DNA from: JAZIHH01 sp036678685
Lineage (GTDB): Bacteria; Bacillota; UBA4882; UBA10575
NCBI GenBank assembly: GCA_036678685.1
Contig: JAZIHH010000020.1
Span: 744,001 to 808,000 of the forward strand
Direction: 5' to 3'
DNA length: 64,000 nucleotides
How positions within the stretch are numbered: position 1 is the first letter of the stretch; each line of letters opens with the position of its first letter. The position numbers and the translations under genes were made by a program. Shown here piece after piece: positions 36,038 through 44,948 of this stretch. The notes beneath the pieces are model-generated. The model saw only the letters and a program-made list of their open reading frames with translations. It was not told where the DNA came from and ran no database searches.

Positions 36038-36903
36038 TGTTGGTTTTAACGGGAAAAAGAAAACGGGCAACCAAGAGAATTCTCTACTCTGTTTTGATTT
36101 GGGCAATGGCACTCGTGTGGTTTGCCCCCATCATCTGGATGTTTGTGACATCACTTAAAGAAACCGGTATAGCAGTAGTGGAAACTCCTCCGCGTTGGAT
36201 CCCGGAGCCTGTCACCCTGGAAAACTACCGGCTTATCTTGTCGGCCGCTTCCGGTGGTATAAACGTAACTCTGGCGTTTTTTAACAGTGTGATCGTGGCC
36301 GTGATTTCTACCTTTGCCGGGCTGCTGGTGGCGATCCCGGCAGCCTATGCCTTGGCCCGTATGCGGTTCCGGGGGCAACAGTTAATCTTCTGGACTTATG
36401 TTGCCGTGCTTGCTTTCCCGCCCGTCTTATTTCTTGTACCCAATTATTTCATTATTTTCCGGTTAAATTTGATCAATACTTTTTCCGCGCTTATTTTGCC
36501 GGGTTTGGGCGGTACTTTTGGGGTCTTTCTTTTACGCCAATATATGCTGGGCATTCCCAGAGAGCTTGAAGAAGTGGCCTGGATTGACGGTTGTTCAAAG
36601 CTGCGCTTTTTAGTCAGTATCGGGGTGCCGATTATAAGACCGGCCTTAGTAACCTTGGGTCTAATGAGTTTCTTGGGCTCATGGAATAACTTTCTTTGGC
36701 CGTTATTGGTGCTGACGACGTCAAGAAAATTCACCCTGCCGATTGCCCTGGTGCGCTTTACCGCCGGTTGGGGTGATCCTTACCGGGGCATAGGTCCTAC
36801 GATGGCGGCCGCTTTTATGTCCGTGGGACCGGCGTTGTTAATCTTTGTCTTATTCCGCCGGTATCTGATGCGGGGTATTTCCCTTGGTTCCGTCGTAAGA
36901 TAG
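36037..36903 (+). CDS. Sugar ABC transporter permease (MalG-like)
   Basis: A 288-residue permease with six membrane spans and the EAA-loop variant E-L-E-E-V-A-W-I-D-G-C-S-K-L-R-F near residue 185. It pairs with the preceding permease. No ATP-binding subunit is encoded nearby, so a shared MsmK/UgpC-type ATPase from elsewhere in the genome must energise the importer, as is common in Bacillota sugar systems. A hairpin GGAGAAGATG/CATCTTTTCTCC at about 36928-36960 separates it from the GH51 gene. Confidence 0.93.
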   Translation: MLVLTGKRKRATKRILYSVLIWAMALVWFAPIIWMFVTSLKETGIAVVETPPRWIPEPVTLENYRLILSAASGGINVTLAFFNSVIVAVISTFAGLLVAIPAAYALARMRFRGQQLIFWTYVAVLAFPPVLFLVPNYFIIFRLNLINTFSALILPGLGGTFGVFLLRQYMLGIPRELEEVAWIDGCSKLRFLVSIGVPIIRPALVTLGLMSFLGSWNNFLWPLLVLTTSRKFTLPIALVRFTAGWGDPYRGIGPTMAAAFMSVGPALLIFVLFRRYLMRGISLGSVVR

Positions 36904-36980
36904 GTGCTCTTGTTCGTTTCCATTGATGGAGAAGATGTATCCCTAAAATCATCTTTTCTCCAAGTAAGGAGGATAACGTA

Positions 36981-38423
36981 ATGGATAGGATAAAGGTTGA
37001 TATAGACCGGGTGATCGCCAAAATAAACCCCAATATCTATGGGGGGTTTATCGAACACCTCGGCCGCTGTATCTATGGGGGCATTTACGACGAAAACAGC
37101 AAACTTACGGATGGTGAAAAGATCAGAACCGATGTATTGGAAGCTCTGCGTCGACTTTCCCTCGCCAATCTCCGGTGGCCAGGCGGTAACTTCGTCTCCG
37201 GTTACCACTGGATGGACGGGATCGGCCCGGTGGATGCGCGCCCGGTAAAAATGAACCTGGCCTGGAACGACGTGGAGCCGAACCGTTTCGGGACCGATGA
37301 ATTTATTGCTTTCTGCCGGAAATTGCAGACCGAGCCGTACATTTGTGTTAATATGGGTACGGGGACAATGGACGAAGCGGCGGCTTGGGTTGAATACTGT
37401 AACGGAACAGGGAATACTTATTACGCTGATTTGCGGCGGAAAAACGGCAATGAGGAACCGTTTGCCGTCAAATATTGGGGTTTAGGAAACGAGGTCTACG
37501 GGAACTGGCAGATCGGGCACAAGGGAGCCGAGGAATATGCCAAGCAGGCTTTGGAGTTCGGGAAAATGATGAGAATGGTTGACCCCTCCATTGAACTCAT
37601 CGCCTGCGGCGCCGGTGAACCCAACTGGGACCGGATTATTCTCGAGACCCTGTACGACCTGGTGGACTATATTTCCATCCATATTTATCTCGGTCTCCAC
37701 CAGCCGATGAAGGGATATAATTCTATGATGGAAGAGACGGTCCGTTTTGAAAAGCAAATCAAAACTCTGCGGGCCGTAATTGAGACAGTGGCGGCGCAAC
37801 GGCCCAAACAGCGGCGTCCCATGATTGCCGTGGATGAATGGAATGTGTGGTACCGGGCAGTGGATACCCGCCTGGAGGAGAGATACAACCTGGAAGACGC
37901 CGTGGCGGTGGCCTGTTGTCTTAATGTTTTTTACCGTCATGCCGATATGATAACTCTGGCCAACCTGGCCCAGATGGTTAATGTGATTGCCCCTATTTTC
38001 ACCAGCCCGGAGCAGATGTTTTTACAGACCATTTATTTCCCATTGCTCCTTTACCGGCGGGAGAATGGGGACAAATCCCTGGACCTTCTGGTTAAAACCG
38101 GTGGTTTCGAATCCGAGCGGGTGGGATGGGTAAGCTACCTGGATGCCTCAGCCACCTTTGACGAAGCCACCCGGACCATTACCTTAAACGTGGTCAACCG
38201 TCACGAAACGGAAAGCCGGGTGACCGCCATTGAGAGTCAAAACGGTGATTTTGCGCCGGAAGTCTCCTCTTTCACCATTTATCATGATGACGTCAAAGCG
38301 GAAAACAACTTTGACGAAAGCCCGGTGGGGATTGTCGAAGGCAAAACAAAAGCGGAAAAGAACTGCCTGGTATACGAATTCCCACCCCATTCGGTTACCG
38401 TGTTAAAACTCCAACTCGCGTAA
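36981..38423 (+). CDS. Alpha-L-arabinofuranosidase, GH51
   Basis: Cytoplasmic retaining glycosidase that removes terminal alpha-L-arabinofuranosyl groups from imported arabino-oligosaccharides. The catalytic acid/base Glu is in W-G-L-G-N-E-V-Y-G (about residue 170) and the nucleophile Glu in V-D-E-W-N-V-W-Y (about residue 286). The N-terminal N-P-N-I-Y-G-G-F-I-E-H-L-G is the family hallmark. At 480 residues with no signal peptide it fits the intracellular enzyme. ATG at 36981 behind AAGGAGGATAA. Its position after a sugar importer defines the operon's likely substrate. Confidence 0.94.
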   Translation: MDRIKVDIDRVIAKINPNIYGGFIEHLGRCIYGGIYDENSKLTDGEKIRTDVLEALRRLSLANLRWPGGNFVSGYHWMDGIGPVDARPVKMNLAWNDVEPNRFGTDEFIAFCRKLQTEPYICVNMGTGTMDEAAAWVEYCNGTGNTYYADLRRKNGNEEPFAVKYWGLGNEVYGNWQIGHKGAEEYAKQALEFGKMMRMVDPSIELIACGAGEPNWDRIILETLYDLVDYISIHIYLGLHQPMKGYNSMMEETVRFEKQIKTLRAVIETVAAQRPKQRRPMIAVDEWNVWYRAVDTRLEERYNLEDAVAVACCLNVFYRHADMITLANLAQMVNVIAPIFTSPEQMFLQTIYFPLLLYRRENGDKSLDLLVKTGGFESERVGWVSYLDASATFDEATRTITLNVVNRHETESRVTAIESQNGDFAPEVSSFTIYHDDVKAENNFDESPVGIVEGKTKAEKNCLVYEFPPHSVTVLKLQLA

Positions 38424-38513
38424 AAGGTACCTTTAAGCCGAAGAAAACACTGGTTATCTTTTCCATTGTAGCCGGCTACCAAGTAAACGGTGTTTTCTCC
38501 GGCTAAATAAAAT

Positions 38514-38570
38514 GTTTCCATGGAAACTTAAAATATAGCGGCTGTCCAAGAAGGACAGCCGCTTTTTTTG
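38514..38570. repeat. Palindrome plus terminator element, copy 1
   Basis: A perfect 14-nt palindrome GTTTCCATGGAAAC (38514-38527) is followed 10 nt later by a hairpin GCGGCTGTCC/GGACAGCCGC with seven T residues (38538-38568), a strong terminator. A diverged second copy with the same order and spacing is at 38840-38893, so the unit is duplicated. Confidence 0.7.
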
Positions 38571-38644
38571 TTCCAACGGCCACCGGGACGTCTCCCTGGC
38601 GTCGGTGCTGAGGCAACCCTCCCCGCCCGCCTCCACCGCCACCC

Positions 38645-38812
38645 CGCTGGGAGTTCGTCCGCTACGAACCGGCGTCAGAAGCCACCGTCCATTTCAACCT
38701 TGACGAAGGGAGCAGGGTGAAGATAACCGGGGAGAAGGATGACTTGTACCTGATCACCCGGCGGGATGGGAGAAGGGGTTGGGTGGAGAAGAGGTATATT
38801 GAGGAGATTTGA
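38645..38812 (+). pseudogene. Remnant of an SH3b-domain protein
   Basis: A frame without a start codon encodes about 55 residues that end at a TGA at 38810-38812. They look like the C-terminal SH3b domain of a secreted protein: E-G-S-R-V-K-I-T-G-E-K-D-D-L-Y-L-I and then R-R-G-W-V-E-K-R-Y-I. Upstream the frame loses coding character in a GC-rich stretch. It appears to be a gene fragment trapped between the two copies of the palindrome-terminator element. The spacer from 38424 to 39075 contains no intact gene. Confidence 0.55.
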
Positions 38813-38839
38813 AAATACGGGGTTTCCATGAAATCATGA

Positions 38840-38893
38840 TTCCATGGAATCATAATATGGCGGTTGCCCAAGAAGGGCAGCCGTTTTTTGTTG
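38840..38893. repeat. Palindrome plus terminator element, copy 2
   Basis: ATTCCATGGAAT palindrome (38840-38851) followed by CGGTTGCCC/GGGCAGCCG hairpin and TTTTTTG. Same arrangement and loop (AAGAA) as copy 1 at 38514. Just upstream, GTTTCCATGAAATCATGATTC (38822-38842) adds another related half-palindrome. Confidence 0.65.
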
Positions 38894-39075
38894 AAATCAG
38901 ACTATCCTAAAGAGCGAGATTAGCGTCTTGTGAATGGATTTTATGGGGAAGCTAAAAAAATATGCTATTGAAGGGAAATTAAGGATAATAAAGAATAAAA
39001 TAATATAATATATTAATATTGTCAGGAATGTATGTAAACGATAATGATTTTACGGAGAAGATCAAGTCCAAATTA

Positions 39076-40435
39076 GTGTGTAAATTCCTCAGTTATCATT
39101 AAATTTATCTGATATACGCGACATTACTTCGGTCGCTAGTTTGTTTTTGCTCTTCTTGCCACTGGAGGTATTCACTCATATCCAGATACTTTTTGCCGGC
39201 TATCCACTTGTCGTCAATTTCCATAAGTAAGGCTCCAATTAGGCGAATTGCCGATTCCCGGTTCGGGAAAATATGGATAACTCGTTCCCTGCGCCTAATC
39301 TCTTCGATAAGACGCTCGACAGCGTTTGTAGTACGCAGACGCCGGCGATATTTTTCCGGCAGCATAAGGACCGCGGTAGCGTCATCAAAGCCCATTTCAA
39401 GTATTTGCATGGCCTTGGGTGCTTTTTTCTCAAATGTCTCCAAGGTTTGATTCAATAACAACCGGGCAGTACCGATATCAGGCGCATCCAGAATAGCTCG
39501 CAGATGTGGATAAAGCTCTTCTTTTGCCGACCTAGGCGTAGCGTCCATGATATTACGCATAAAGTGGGTTTGGCAGCGATGCCAGGTAACGCCCTGGAAG
39601 TAGCGGCGAACCGCCTTGACCAGGCCGCCATGGTCATCTGATACTACCAGTTCGACACCACGCAGGTTACGGCTTTTAAGCCAGGAAAAGAACTGGCTCC
39701 AACTGGCTTCGGATTCACTGTCGCCAATCATAAGCCCTAGAACTTCCCGGTATCCTTTAGTGTTTATGCCGATAGCAATCATAACACTCCGGGAACGGAC
39801 ACGGCCATCTTCACGAATTTTCAGTACCAAAGCATCCACCAATACAAAAGGATAACACTTCTCACTCAAGTCCCGGTTATTCCAGGCGTTCACAATGGGG
39901 TCCAGTTTCTTGCACAACTCTGAAACAGTGGATTTGGAAAATTCGGTACCACATAACTCTTCCGTTATCTGACTGACCTTACGGGTAGAGACCCCGTTAA
40001 TTACCATTTCCATCAAGGCCAGCACCAAGGCCTGTTCGCTCCGCTGATAGCGGGCAAACATCTCAGTGGAAAACTGGCCGTTACGAAAACGCGGAACACG
40101 TAGGGTTATGGTTCCGACCCGGGTGGTAAGAGGATGCTCGCGTGTGCCGTTACGATAGCCCTTTCTTTTATCAGTACGTTCGTATGGCTCGGCTTGAAGC
40201 TGTTCGGTGGCTTGCGCCTGCAAAATCTGGTTCAATACCGATTCCAATAGCACTGACACACCGGAATCCTTGTTATTGCCTAAAAATAGACGGTGCAAAA
40301 GATCTTGATCTACGGTAATCTGGTATTGAGCCATTTCAAATTCCTCCTCTCAGAATTTTGGTTTCTCCAACCTCTATTCTAACTGAGGAATTTGTTAATG
40401 GCTCCCCTATTTTTTTAGAAAACCATTTTTACACC
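39076..40435 (-). mobile_element. IS256-family insertion sequence
   Basis: An apparently complete element of about 1.36 kb carrying one transposase gene. Imperfect terminal inverted repeats are visible: GTGTGTAAATTCC at the left end (39076-39088) and, on the complementary strand, GGTGTAAAAATGG at the right end (40423-40435). An inner repeat AAATTCCTCAGTTA occurs near both ends (39082 and, inverted, 40381-40395). No convincing 8-9 bp target duplication was found, so the exact borders are approximate. The right end lies only 36 nt before the ACP start codon. Confidence 0.8.
39105..40334 (-). CDS. IS256-family transposase
   Basis: A full-length 409-residue DDE transposase of the mutator/IS256 type. 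It has the N-terminal Q-A-T-E-Q-L-Q-A-E-P-Y-E-R segment, R-K-G-Y-R-N-G-T-R, R-V-P-R-F-R-N-G-Q-F, and the catalytic domain with V-L-V-D-A-L, V-V-S-D-D-H-G-G-L and a final Glu in the T-T-N-A-V-E-R-L-I-E-E-I-R-R-R motif. No frameshift or truncation is seen, so it is probably active. ATG at 40334 behind GAGGAGG on the minus strand. Confidence 0.95.
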   Translation of the reverse strand: MAQYQITVDQDLLHRLFLGNNKDSGVSVLLESVLNQILQAQATEQLQAEPYERTDKRKGYRNGTREHPLTTRVGTITLRVPRFRNGQFSTEMFARYQRSEQALVLALMEMVINGVSTRKVSQITEELCGTEFSKSTVSELCKKLDPIVNAWNNRDLSEKCYPFVLVDALVLKIREDGRVRSRSVMIAIGINTKGYREVLGLMIGDSESEASWSQFFSWLKSRNLRGVELVVSDDHGGLVKAVRRYFQGVTWHRCQTHFMRNIMDATPRSAKEELYPHLRAILDAPDIGTARLLLNQTLETFEKKAPKAMQILEMGFDDATAVLMLPEKYRRRLRTTNAVERLIEEIRRRERVIHIFPNRESAIRLIGALLMEIDDKWIAGKKYLDMSEYLQWQEEQKQTSDRSNVAYIR

Positions 40436-40471
40436 ATTATATGGACTCAACTATTGATTGGAGGTATGAAA

Positions 40472-40798
40472 ATGAAAATGGCAAGAGAAGAATTGGTTTT
40501 AAAAATAAAAGAGTGTATCATTAACAGGTTGAATCTTGAGGTAAAGCCGGAAGAGATCGATGATGACGCGCCGATTTTCTCCATGGGTGAAGATGAATTT
40601 GGCGTTGCAGCAGAGGAAGAAATCATTACCAACGAGGCTGGGGGAAGATCTCTGGGGTTGGATTCGATTGATGCGCTCGAACTGGTTGTTGCTTTGAATA
40701 ACGAGTTTAATGTGGAAATAAAAGATGAGGATATGGGAATTTTTCAATCAATCAACACGATTGCCGATTTTATTGAGGAAAAGCTTAACATGAATTAA
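40472..40798 (+). CDS. Acyl carrier protein with internal insertion
   Basis: A 108-residue carrier protein. The phosphopantetheine Ser is in G-L-D-S-I-D-A-L-E-L-V (about residue 65). Normal ACPs of this type have about 85 residues and run directly from D-A-P-I-F to G-L-G-L-D-S. Here about 20 acidic residues (M-G-E-D-E-F-G-V-A-A-E-E-E-I-I) are inserted between helix 1 and the DSL helix. ATG 40472 lies 7 nt after GGAGG. The gene starts just after the IS256 end, is followed by a ketosynthase, and a holo-ACP synthase closes the cluster at 50432. It probably serves a dedicated lipid or polyketide product, not housekeeping fatty acid synthesis. Confidence 0.88.
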   Translation: MKMAREELVLKIKECIINRLNLEVKPEEIDDDAPIFSMGEDEFGVAAEEEIITNEAGGRSLGLDSIDALELVVALNNEFNVEIKDEDMGIFQSINTIADFIEEKLNMN

Positions 40799-40819
40799 GG
40801 ACAAGAAAAGAGTGATCTG

Positions 40820-42039
40820 ATGAAAAAAAGGGCGGTAATTACGGGTATAGGGGTAATAAGTTCAATTGGAACAGGGAAGGAACAGTTTTTGCGCGGGCTG
40901 AAGGCCTGTGTGAGTGGGGTAAAAAGTGTCCCGTATTTTGATACTAGTAACTATCGAACCCATCAAGGGGCAATTATTACCGGGTTTAATAAAGACCGTT
41001 ATGTGATGGCAGATGGCACCATCGAAAAGGAACCTGGTAATGTTCTGGGCCTGTGGGCCGCCAAGGAAGCGGTACTTGATGCAAAGCTCCAGATGGATAC
41101 GGTGGACAAAAAAAGAGTAGAGGTCAGTATAGCCACTTCACTTGGGAGTATAGCGAGCAAAGATCAGTTTAATAATGCTTTCTTGAAATCCGGCTACGGG
41201 ACGGCGGATCCGCTGTTAATGTTCGAAACGTGTTCGACCACCGCAGGAGTAATTGCAAAAGAATATGGTTGTCAGGGCTGCGCAATATCGATCTCAACGG
41301 CCTGTGCTGCGGGGACCAATTCGATCGGATACGCACTTGATTTGATCCGGAAAGGGGAATGTGATGTAGTGATCGCCGGGGGATCTGACCCGTTCAGCCG
41401 TTTGTCTTTAAGCGGGTTCGATTCCCTGCAAAGTACAACCAAGAAAAACATTGCCCTCTTTGATCAAAACAGAGACGGGATTATTATTGGTGAAGCAGCG
41501 GCAATTATGGTTATTGAAGAGCTTGATTTTGCTAAGGCCCGGAACGTTCCGATTTATGGAGAGGTTTTGGGGTATGGGATCAGCAATGATGCTTATCATA
41601 CCACATCGCCAGACCCAAAGGGAGGGGGGCCATTCGGGCAATCACCCAGGCGCTTGAAGACGCTGGTCTTGCACCGGAGGAGATCGATTATATAAATGCG
41701 CACGGGACTGGTACCATCTTGAATGATGTTATGGAATTAGGGGCCATTTCGCAAGTCTTCGGTGATTGGGCCAGGAAGATACCGATTAGTTCGACTAAAT
41801 CCTTATACGGTCATAATTTGGCTTGTGCCGGAAGTATTGAGGCTGTCACTTGTGTTCTTGCCATTCATGATAGCTTTATTCCGGCGACAATTAACACCAA
41901 GGAAATTATGGAAGGATATAAGGATTTCAATCTTGTCTTGGGGCAGATACGAAAGGCAGAAATAAATACGGCGCTTTCGACTTCCTTCGCTTTTGCCGGG
42001 AACACGGCAGCCGCAATTATTAGTAAATATAAGGAATAG
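40820..42039 (+). pseudogene. Beta-ketoacyl synthase, frameshifted
   Basis: A FabF-like condensing enzyme of about 406 residues. All catalytic residues are present across the two frames: Cys in S-T-A-C-A-A-G-T-N-S (about residue 162), His in N-A-H-G-T-G-T and Lys/His in T-K-S-L-Y-G-H-N. The frame breaks at a run of six G residues (41624-41629). Adding one G joins P-K-G-G-G to A-I-R-A-I-T-Q-A-L-E-D-A-G perfectly. So it is either a recent pseudogene or an assembly error. It pairs with the ACP upstream; no ketoreductase, dehydratase or acyltransferase gene accompanies it. Confidence 0.85.
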
Positions 42040-42103
42040 TGCTTTGAATAGCCTCATTGCTGGCCCTTATTTCTTATTTACTAAACAGAGCGATGAAGGG
42101 GCG

Positions 42104-42802
42104 ATGTTCCAGATGTTCAAAGGCAGTAACCGGAGGTTTCTTTTGCTTGTGGCGTTATTATTGGCCATATTTTCGTATACTGTTCAGGCAGGGGAAAACT
42201 TTTATTGTTATGAGTATACAAAAGCAGAAGAAAGTTGGGAGATAGGCTTTATAATGACAAAACGAGATGATCGTATAGAGATTAAGATATGCGATGAGAT
42301 CAAGGACGAAGTTTTTTATTATGATAATACGTTTTCAACAATGCTTCACCACATAGTGAATGAAAAGGAAAAAACGAATTTGCGCAAGACCAGGAATAAT
42401 AATCAAATCATTATCGAAGGCGTGTTCAAAGGGGAAGTAATTCAAAAAATAATTAAGATTGATGGACGTCCCTGGTACCAGAATTTTGAGATTTGTTTAG
42501 CGGAGTTTGCCCGTTCGGACCTTTTGAAAAAAGAATTTTGGGTAATTAATGAGGAGGATTTTTCCGCTTACACGATGACGGCGCGGAAAAAAGGGGTGGA
42601 AAACATAGAGATTCACGGACAAACCATTGAAGCCCAAAAAGTTGAGCTAAGATTGTCCGGATTCTTGTCGATGTTTTGGAAAGCGGAATGTTGGTACCGG
42701 CGTTCCGATGGCATTTTTCTGAAATACAGAGGGACAAGTGGTCCGGGGACGCCGGAGATGACAATCGTCCTACGGAAAGAGGGAGTGGGCGGCGCACTGT
42801 AA
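42104..42802 (+). CDS. Secreted protein of unknown function, possibly LolA/DUF3108-like fold
   Basis: A 232-residue protein with a signal peptide (about 1-28; R-R-F-L-L-L-V-A-L-L-L-A-I then V-Q-A-G). The mature part alternates strands of 8-12 residues with Lys/Glu and aromatic residues (E-I-K-I-C-D-E-I-K-D, then A-Q-K-V-E-L-R-L-S-G, ending E-M-T-I-V-L-R-K-E). This suggests a half-barrel that could bind a lipid, as in LolA or DUF3108 proteins, but I cannot assign it to a family. ATG 42104 or 42113. It sits between the ketosynthase and the ABC-2 exporter genes of the same cluster. Confidence 0.6.
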   Translation: MFQMFKGSNRRFLLLVALLLAIFSYTVQAGENFYCYEYTKAEESWEIGFIMTKRDDRIEIKICDEIKDEVFYYDNTFSTMLHHIVNEKEKTNLRKTRNNNQIIIEGVFKGEVIQKIIKIDGRPWYQNFEICLAEFARSDLLKKEFWVINEEDFSAYTMTARKKGVENIEIHGQTIEAQKVELRLSGFLSMFWKAECWYRRSDGIFLKYRGTSGPGTPEMTIVLRKEGVGGAL

Positions 42803-42895
42803 GTTGCCGTATAAGGGTAATATCGGGAAAAACTATTATAACCACAGTAAATCCAGCCTGAAGATGGATGCTAGGAGGAAGCTGGTGGGGTAATC

Positions 42896-43830
42896 ATGAA
42901 CGAGACGATCAGTATCAACGTCACTAATTTAAAAAAGTATTACGGCCCAATAAAGGCGGTTGATGGGTTAAGTTTTACCGTGAAGGCCGGTAGTATCTTT
43001 GGTATGCTGGGACCGAATGGGGCTGGGAAGACTACGACCATAGAGATGATTGTGGGGTTAACCAAAAGAAGTGCCGGGGAGATTAATATCCTCGGGTATT
43101 CGCTCGATCAAGATTGGGAGGCAATCAAGAAAATCATCGGTGTGCAACTCCAATCCCCTAATCTTTTCCGAGATTAACCGTGAGTGAAATTTTGAAACTG
43201 TTTTCCCGTTTCTATCCGCAACCATTACAGGTCAAAACCGTTCTTCACCGGATTGGGCTGGAGAACAAAGCAAAGGAATGGGTGAAGAATTTATCGGGGG
43301 GACAGCAACGGCGTTTAGCGATCGGGTTGGCCATGATCGGCGACCCGAAGATCTTGTTTTTGGATGAGCCGACAACTGGTCTGGATCCACAATCACGGCG
43401 ACAATTGTGGGAGGTAATAGAAAGTTTGCGGGATGAGGGAAAGACAGTCTTCCTAACCACCCATTACATGGAGGAAGCTGAACGCTTATGTGACGACCTT
43501 GTGATTATCAATCAAGGGAAGCTTATTGCCCAGGATTCTCCCGGCAATTTAATCAATGAGTTTTTTGGCGAAAGCGCAATTGAGTTCGCTGTTTCCCGGC
43601 TCACACCGGCTCAAAAAGGGCAATTAGAAATGCGGTTCCAAAAGAATAAAATAAGGACCCATCCAGCGAAGAATAAAATCATTCTGTATTCCCAGGATAT
43701 TTCAACCTCGATCAGGGAGATTCTAGATTTTACTGGCCAAAACGGGATGTGGATCGAGGATATTTCCATCAGACAGGCTAGCTTGGAAGATGTTTTTTTA
43801 AAACTGACCGGAAGGGGATTTACAGCGTGA
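42896..43830 (+). pseudogene. ABC-2 type exporter ATPase, frameshifted
   Basis: An ATP-binding subunit of about 312 residues. Walker A G-P-N-G-A-G-K-T-T, signature L-S-G-G-Q-Q-R-R and Walker B I-L-F-L-D-E-P-T-T-G-L-D are all intact. The frame stops after L-F-R-D at 43175-43177, and the continuation L-T-V-S-E-I-L-K-L-F lies in the next frame. One missing T in the TT at 43174-43175 explains the break. A GTG at 43180 could restart translation of the second part. The stop overlaps the permease start. The family powers export of drugs, lipids or glycans. Confidence 0.85.
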
Positions 43831-44923
43831 AGATGTTTTCAGCAATTTTTCTTGCTACTGTCAAAGAATTTATTCGTGATAAATCATCATGGTTTTGGCA
43901 TCTTATTTTCCCGGCTATTTTTGTGTTTATTTTTGGCTGGGTTTATTCTGATCCTGGGGAACAGGTTTTCAAGATCGCTATTATCGGCGACCTTAATACG
44001 GAATTCGTTAATCGTGTGGTCCAAAAGTTCGAGAATGTCAATTCGTTTCAGGTAAGTGTAGAAAAGAGTCTGGATGAGGAGTTGCTTAAAGCCCTGGACA
44101 AAGGCGAGTACAGTTTGATTATGGAGGTATCAGCCATAGATACCCAGGGCATCGAGGATGGTAGAAGACAGCGGGTACCTCTTTATTATAGTACCGGTCG
44201 GCACCAAACAAGCATGATTTTGATTTCCGTGGTTAATCAGATCATTGATCAGTTCCAATTGGAGTTGGCCGGACTGGAGAAAGTGTTTGAGATTGAACCA
44301 AAGCCGGTACAGCTTTCAACTAAGGTGAAAACAAACACATTCACCTATGTGTTGCCGGGAATCCTCGCCATGGCTTTGATGCAGTTGGGGCTTTTTGGGA
44401 GTGTTTATTTTTTAAGTCAACGGGAGCAAAAAATAATCCGGGGTCTTGGGGTGACACCGCTATCCATGAAGATCATCTTGATGAGCGCGATTTTATTTCG
44501 TTTATTGATTGCGCTTGGACAGACCGTCCTAATTATTGGGCTGGGGAAAACTGTGTTTGGCGTCGAGATTACCAATAATCTAATGACCGTTTTTATGGTG
44601 GTCGTCTTGGGTAGCTTGACATTCATCAGCCTTGGTTATATGTGCACAACGTTTGTCCGTACCTTGGATGCCGGGCAAAGTCTAATGCAAACGGTGCAAT
44701 TTCCGATGATTTTTTTGTCGGGTATTTTCTTTCCGAAAGAATTCTTGCCCAGCTTTTTAAAGCCGGTCATTGCCTTTTCCCCTTGACTTATCTGGGGAAT
44801 GCCTTGCGTTCGGTAATGGTCGGCGCAATCAACTGGAATGATTTGGGGCGCGACCTTTTCGTGTTGTCTTGTTGGTTAGTGGGCTCATTTCTAGTTACCC
44901 TTCGATTTTGGAAATGGGAATAG
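43827..44923 (+). pseudogene. ABC-2 type permease, frameshifted near the C terminus
   Basis: A permease of about 365 residues with an N-terminal membrane span, a large extracytoplasmic domain (about 40-165) and five more spans (the YhgE/NatB-like layout, with V-L-P-G-I-L-A-M-A-L-M near residue 180). The frame ends at a TGA at 44784-44786, just after a CCCC run (44779-44782). Adding one C joins F-S-P to L-T-Y-L-G-N-A-L-R, the usual family motif (P-L-T-Y). The last 47 residues, including the final membrane span, are lost in the sequence as given. Confidence 0.85.
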
Positions 44924-44948
44924 AAACAGAGAAAAAGGGGCGTTTGGG

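Noticed and set aside
39067..40444. Target-site duplication around the IS256 element
   Set aside because: Flanks near 39067-39075 and 40436-40444 were compared and no convincing 8-9 bp direct repeat was found, so none is claimed.
42896..43180. Programmed frameshift in the ABC-2 ATPase
   Set aside because: There is no slippery heptamer at the junction, and two neighbouring genes have the same kind of single-base loss, so mutation or sequencing error is simpler.
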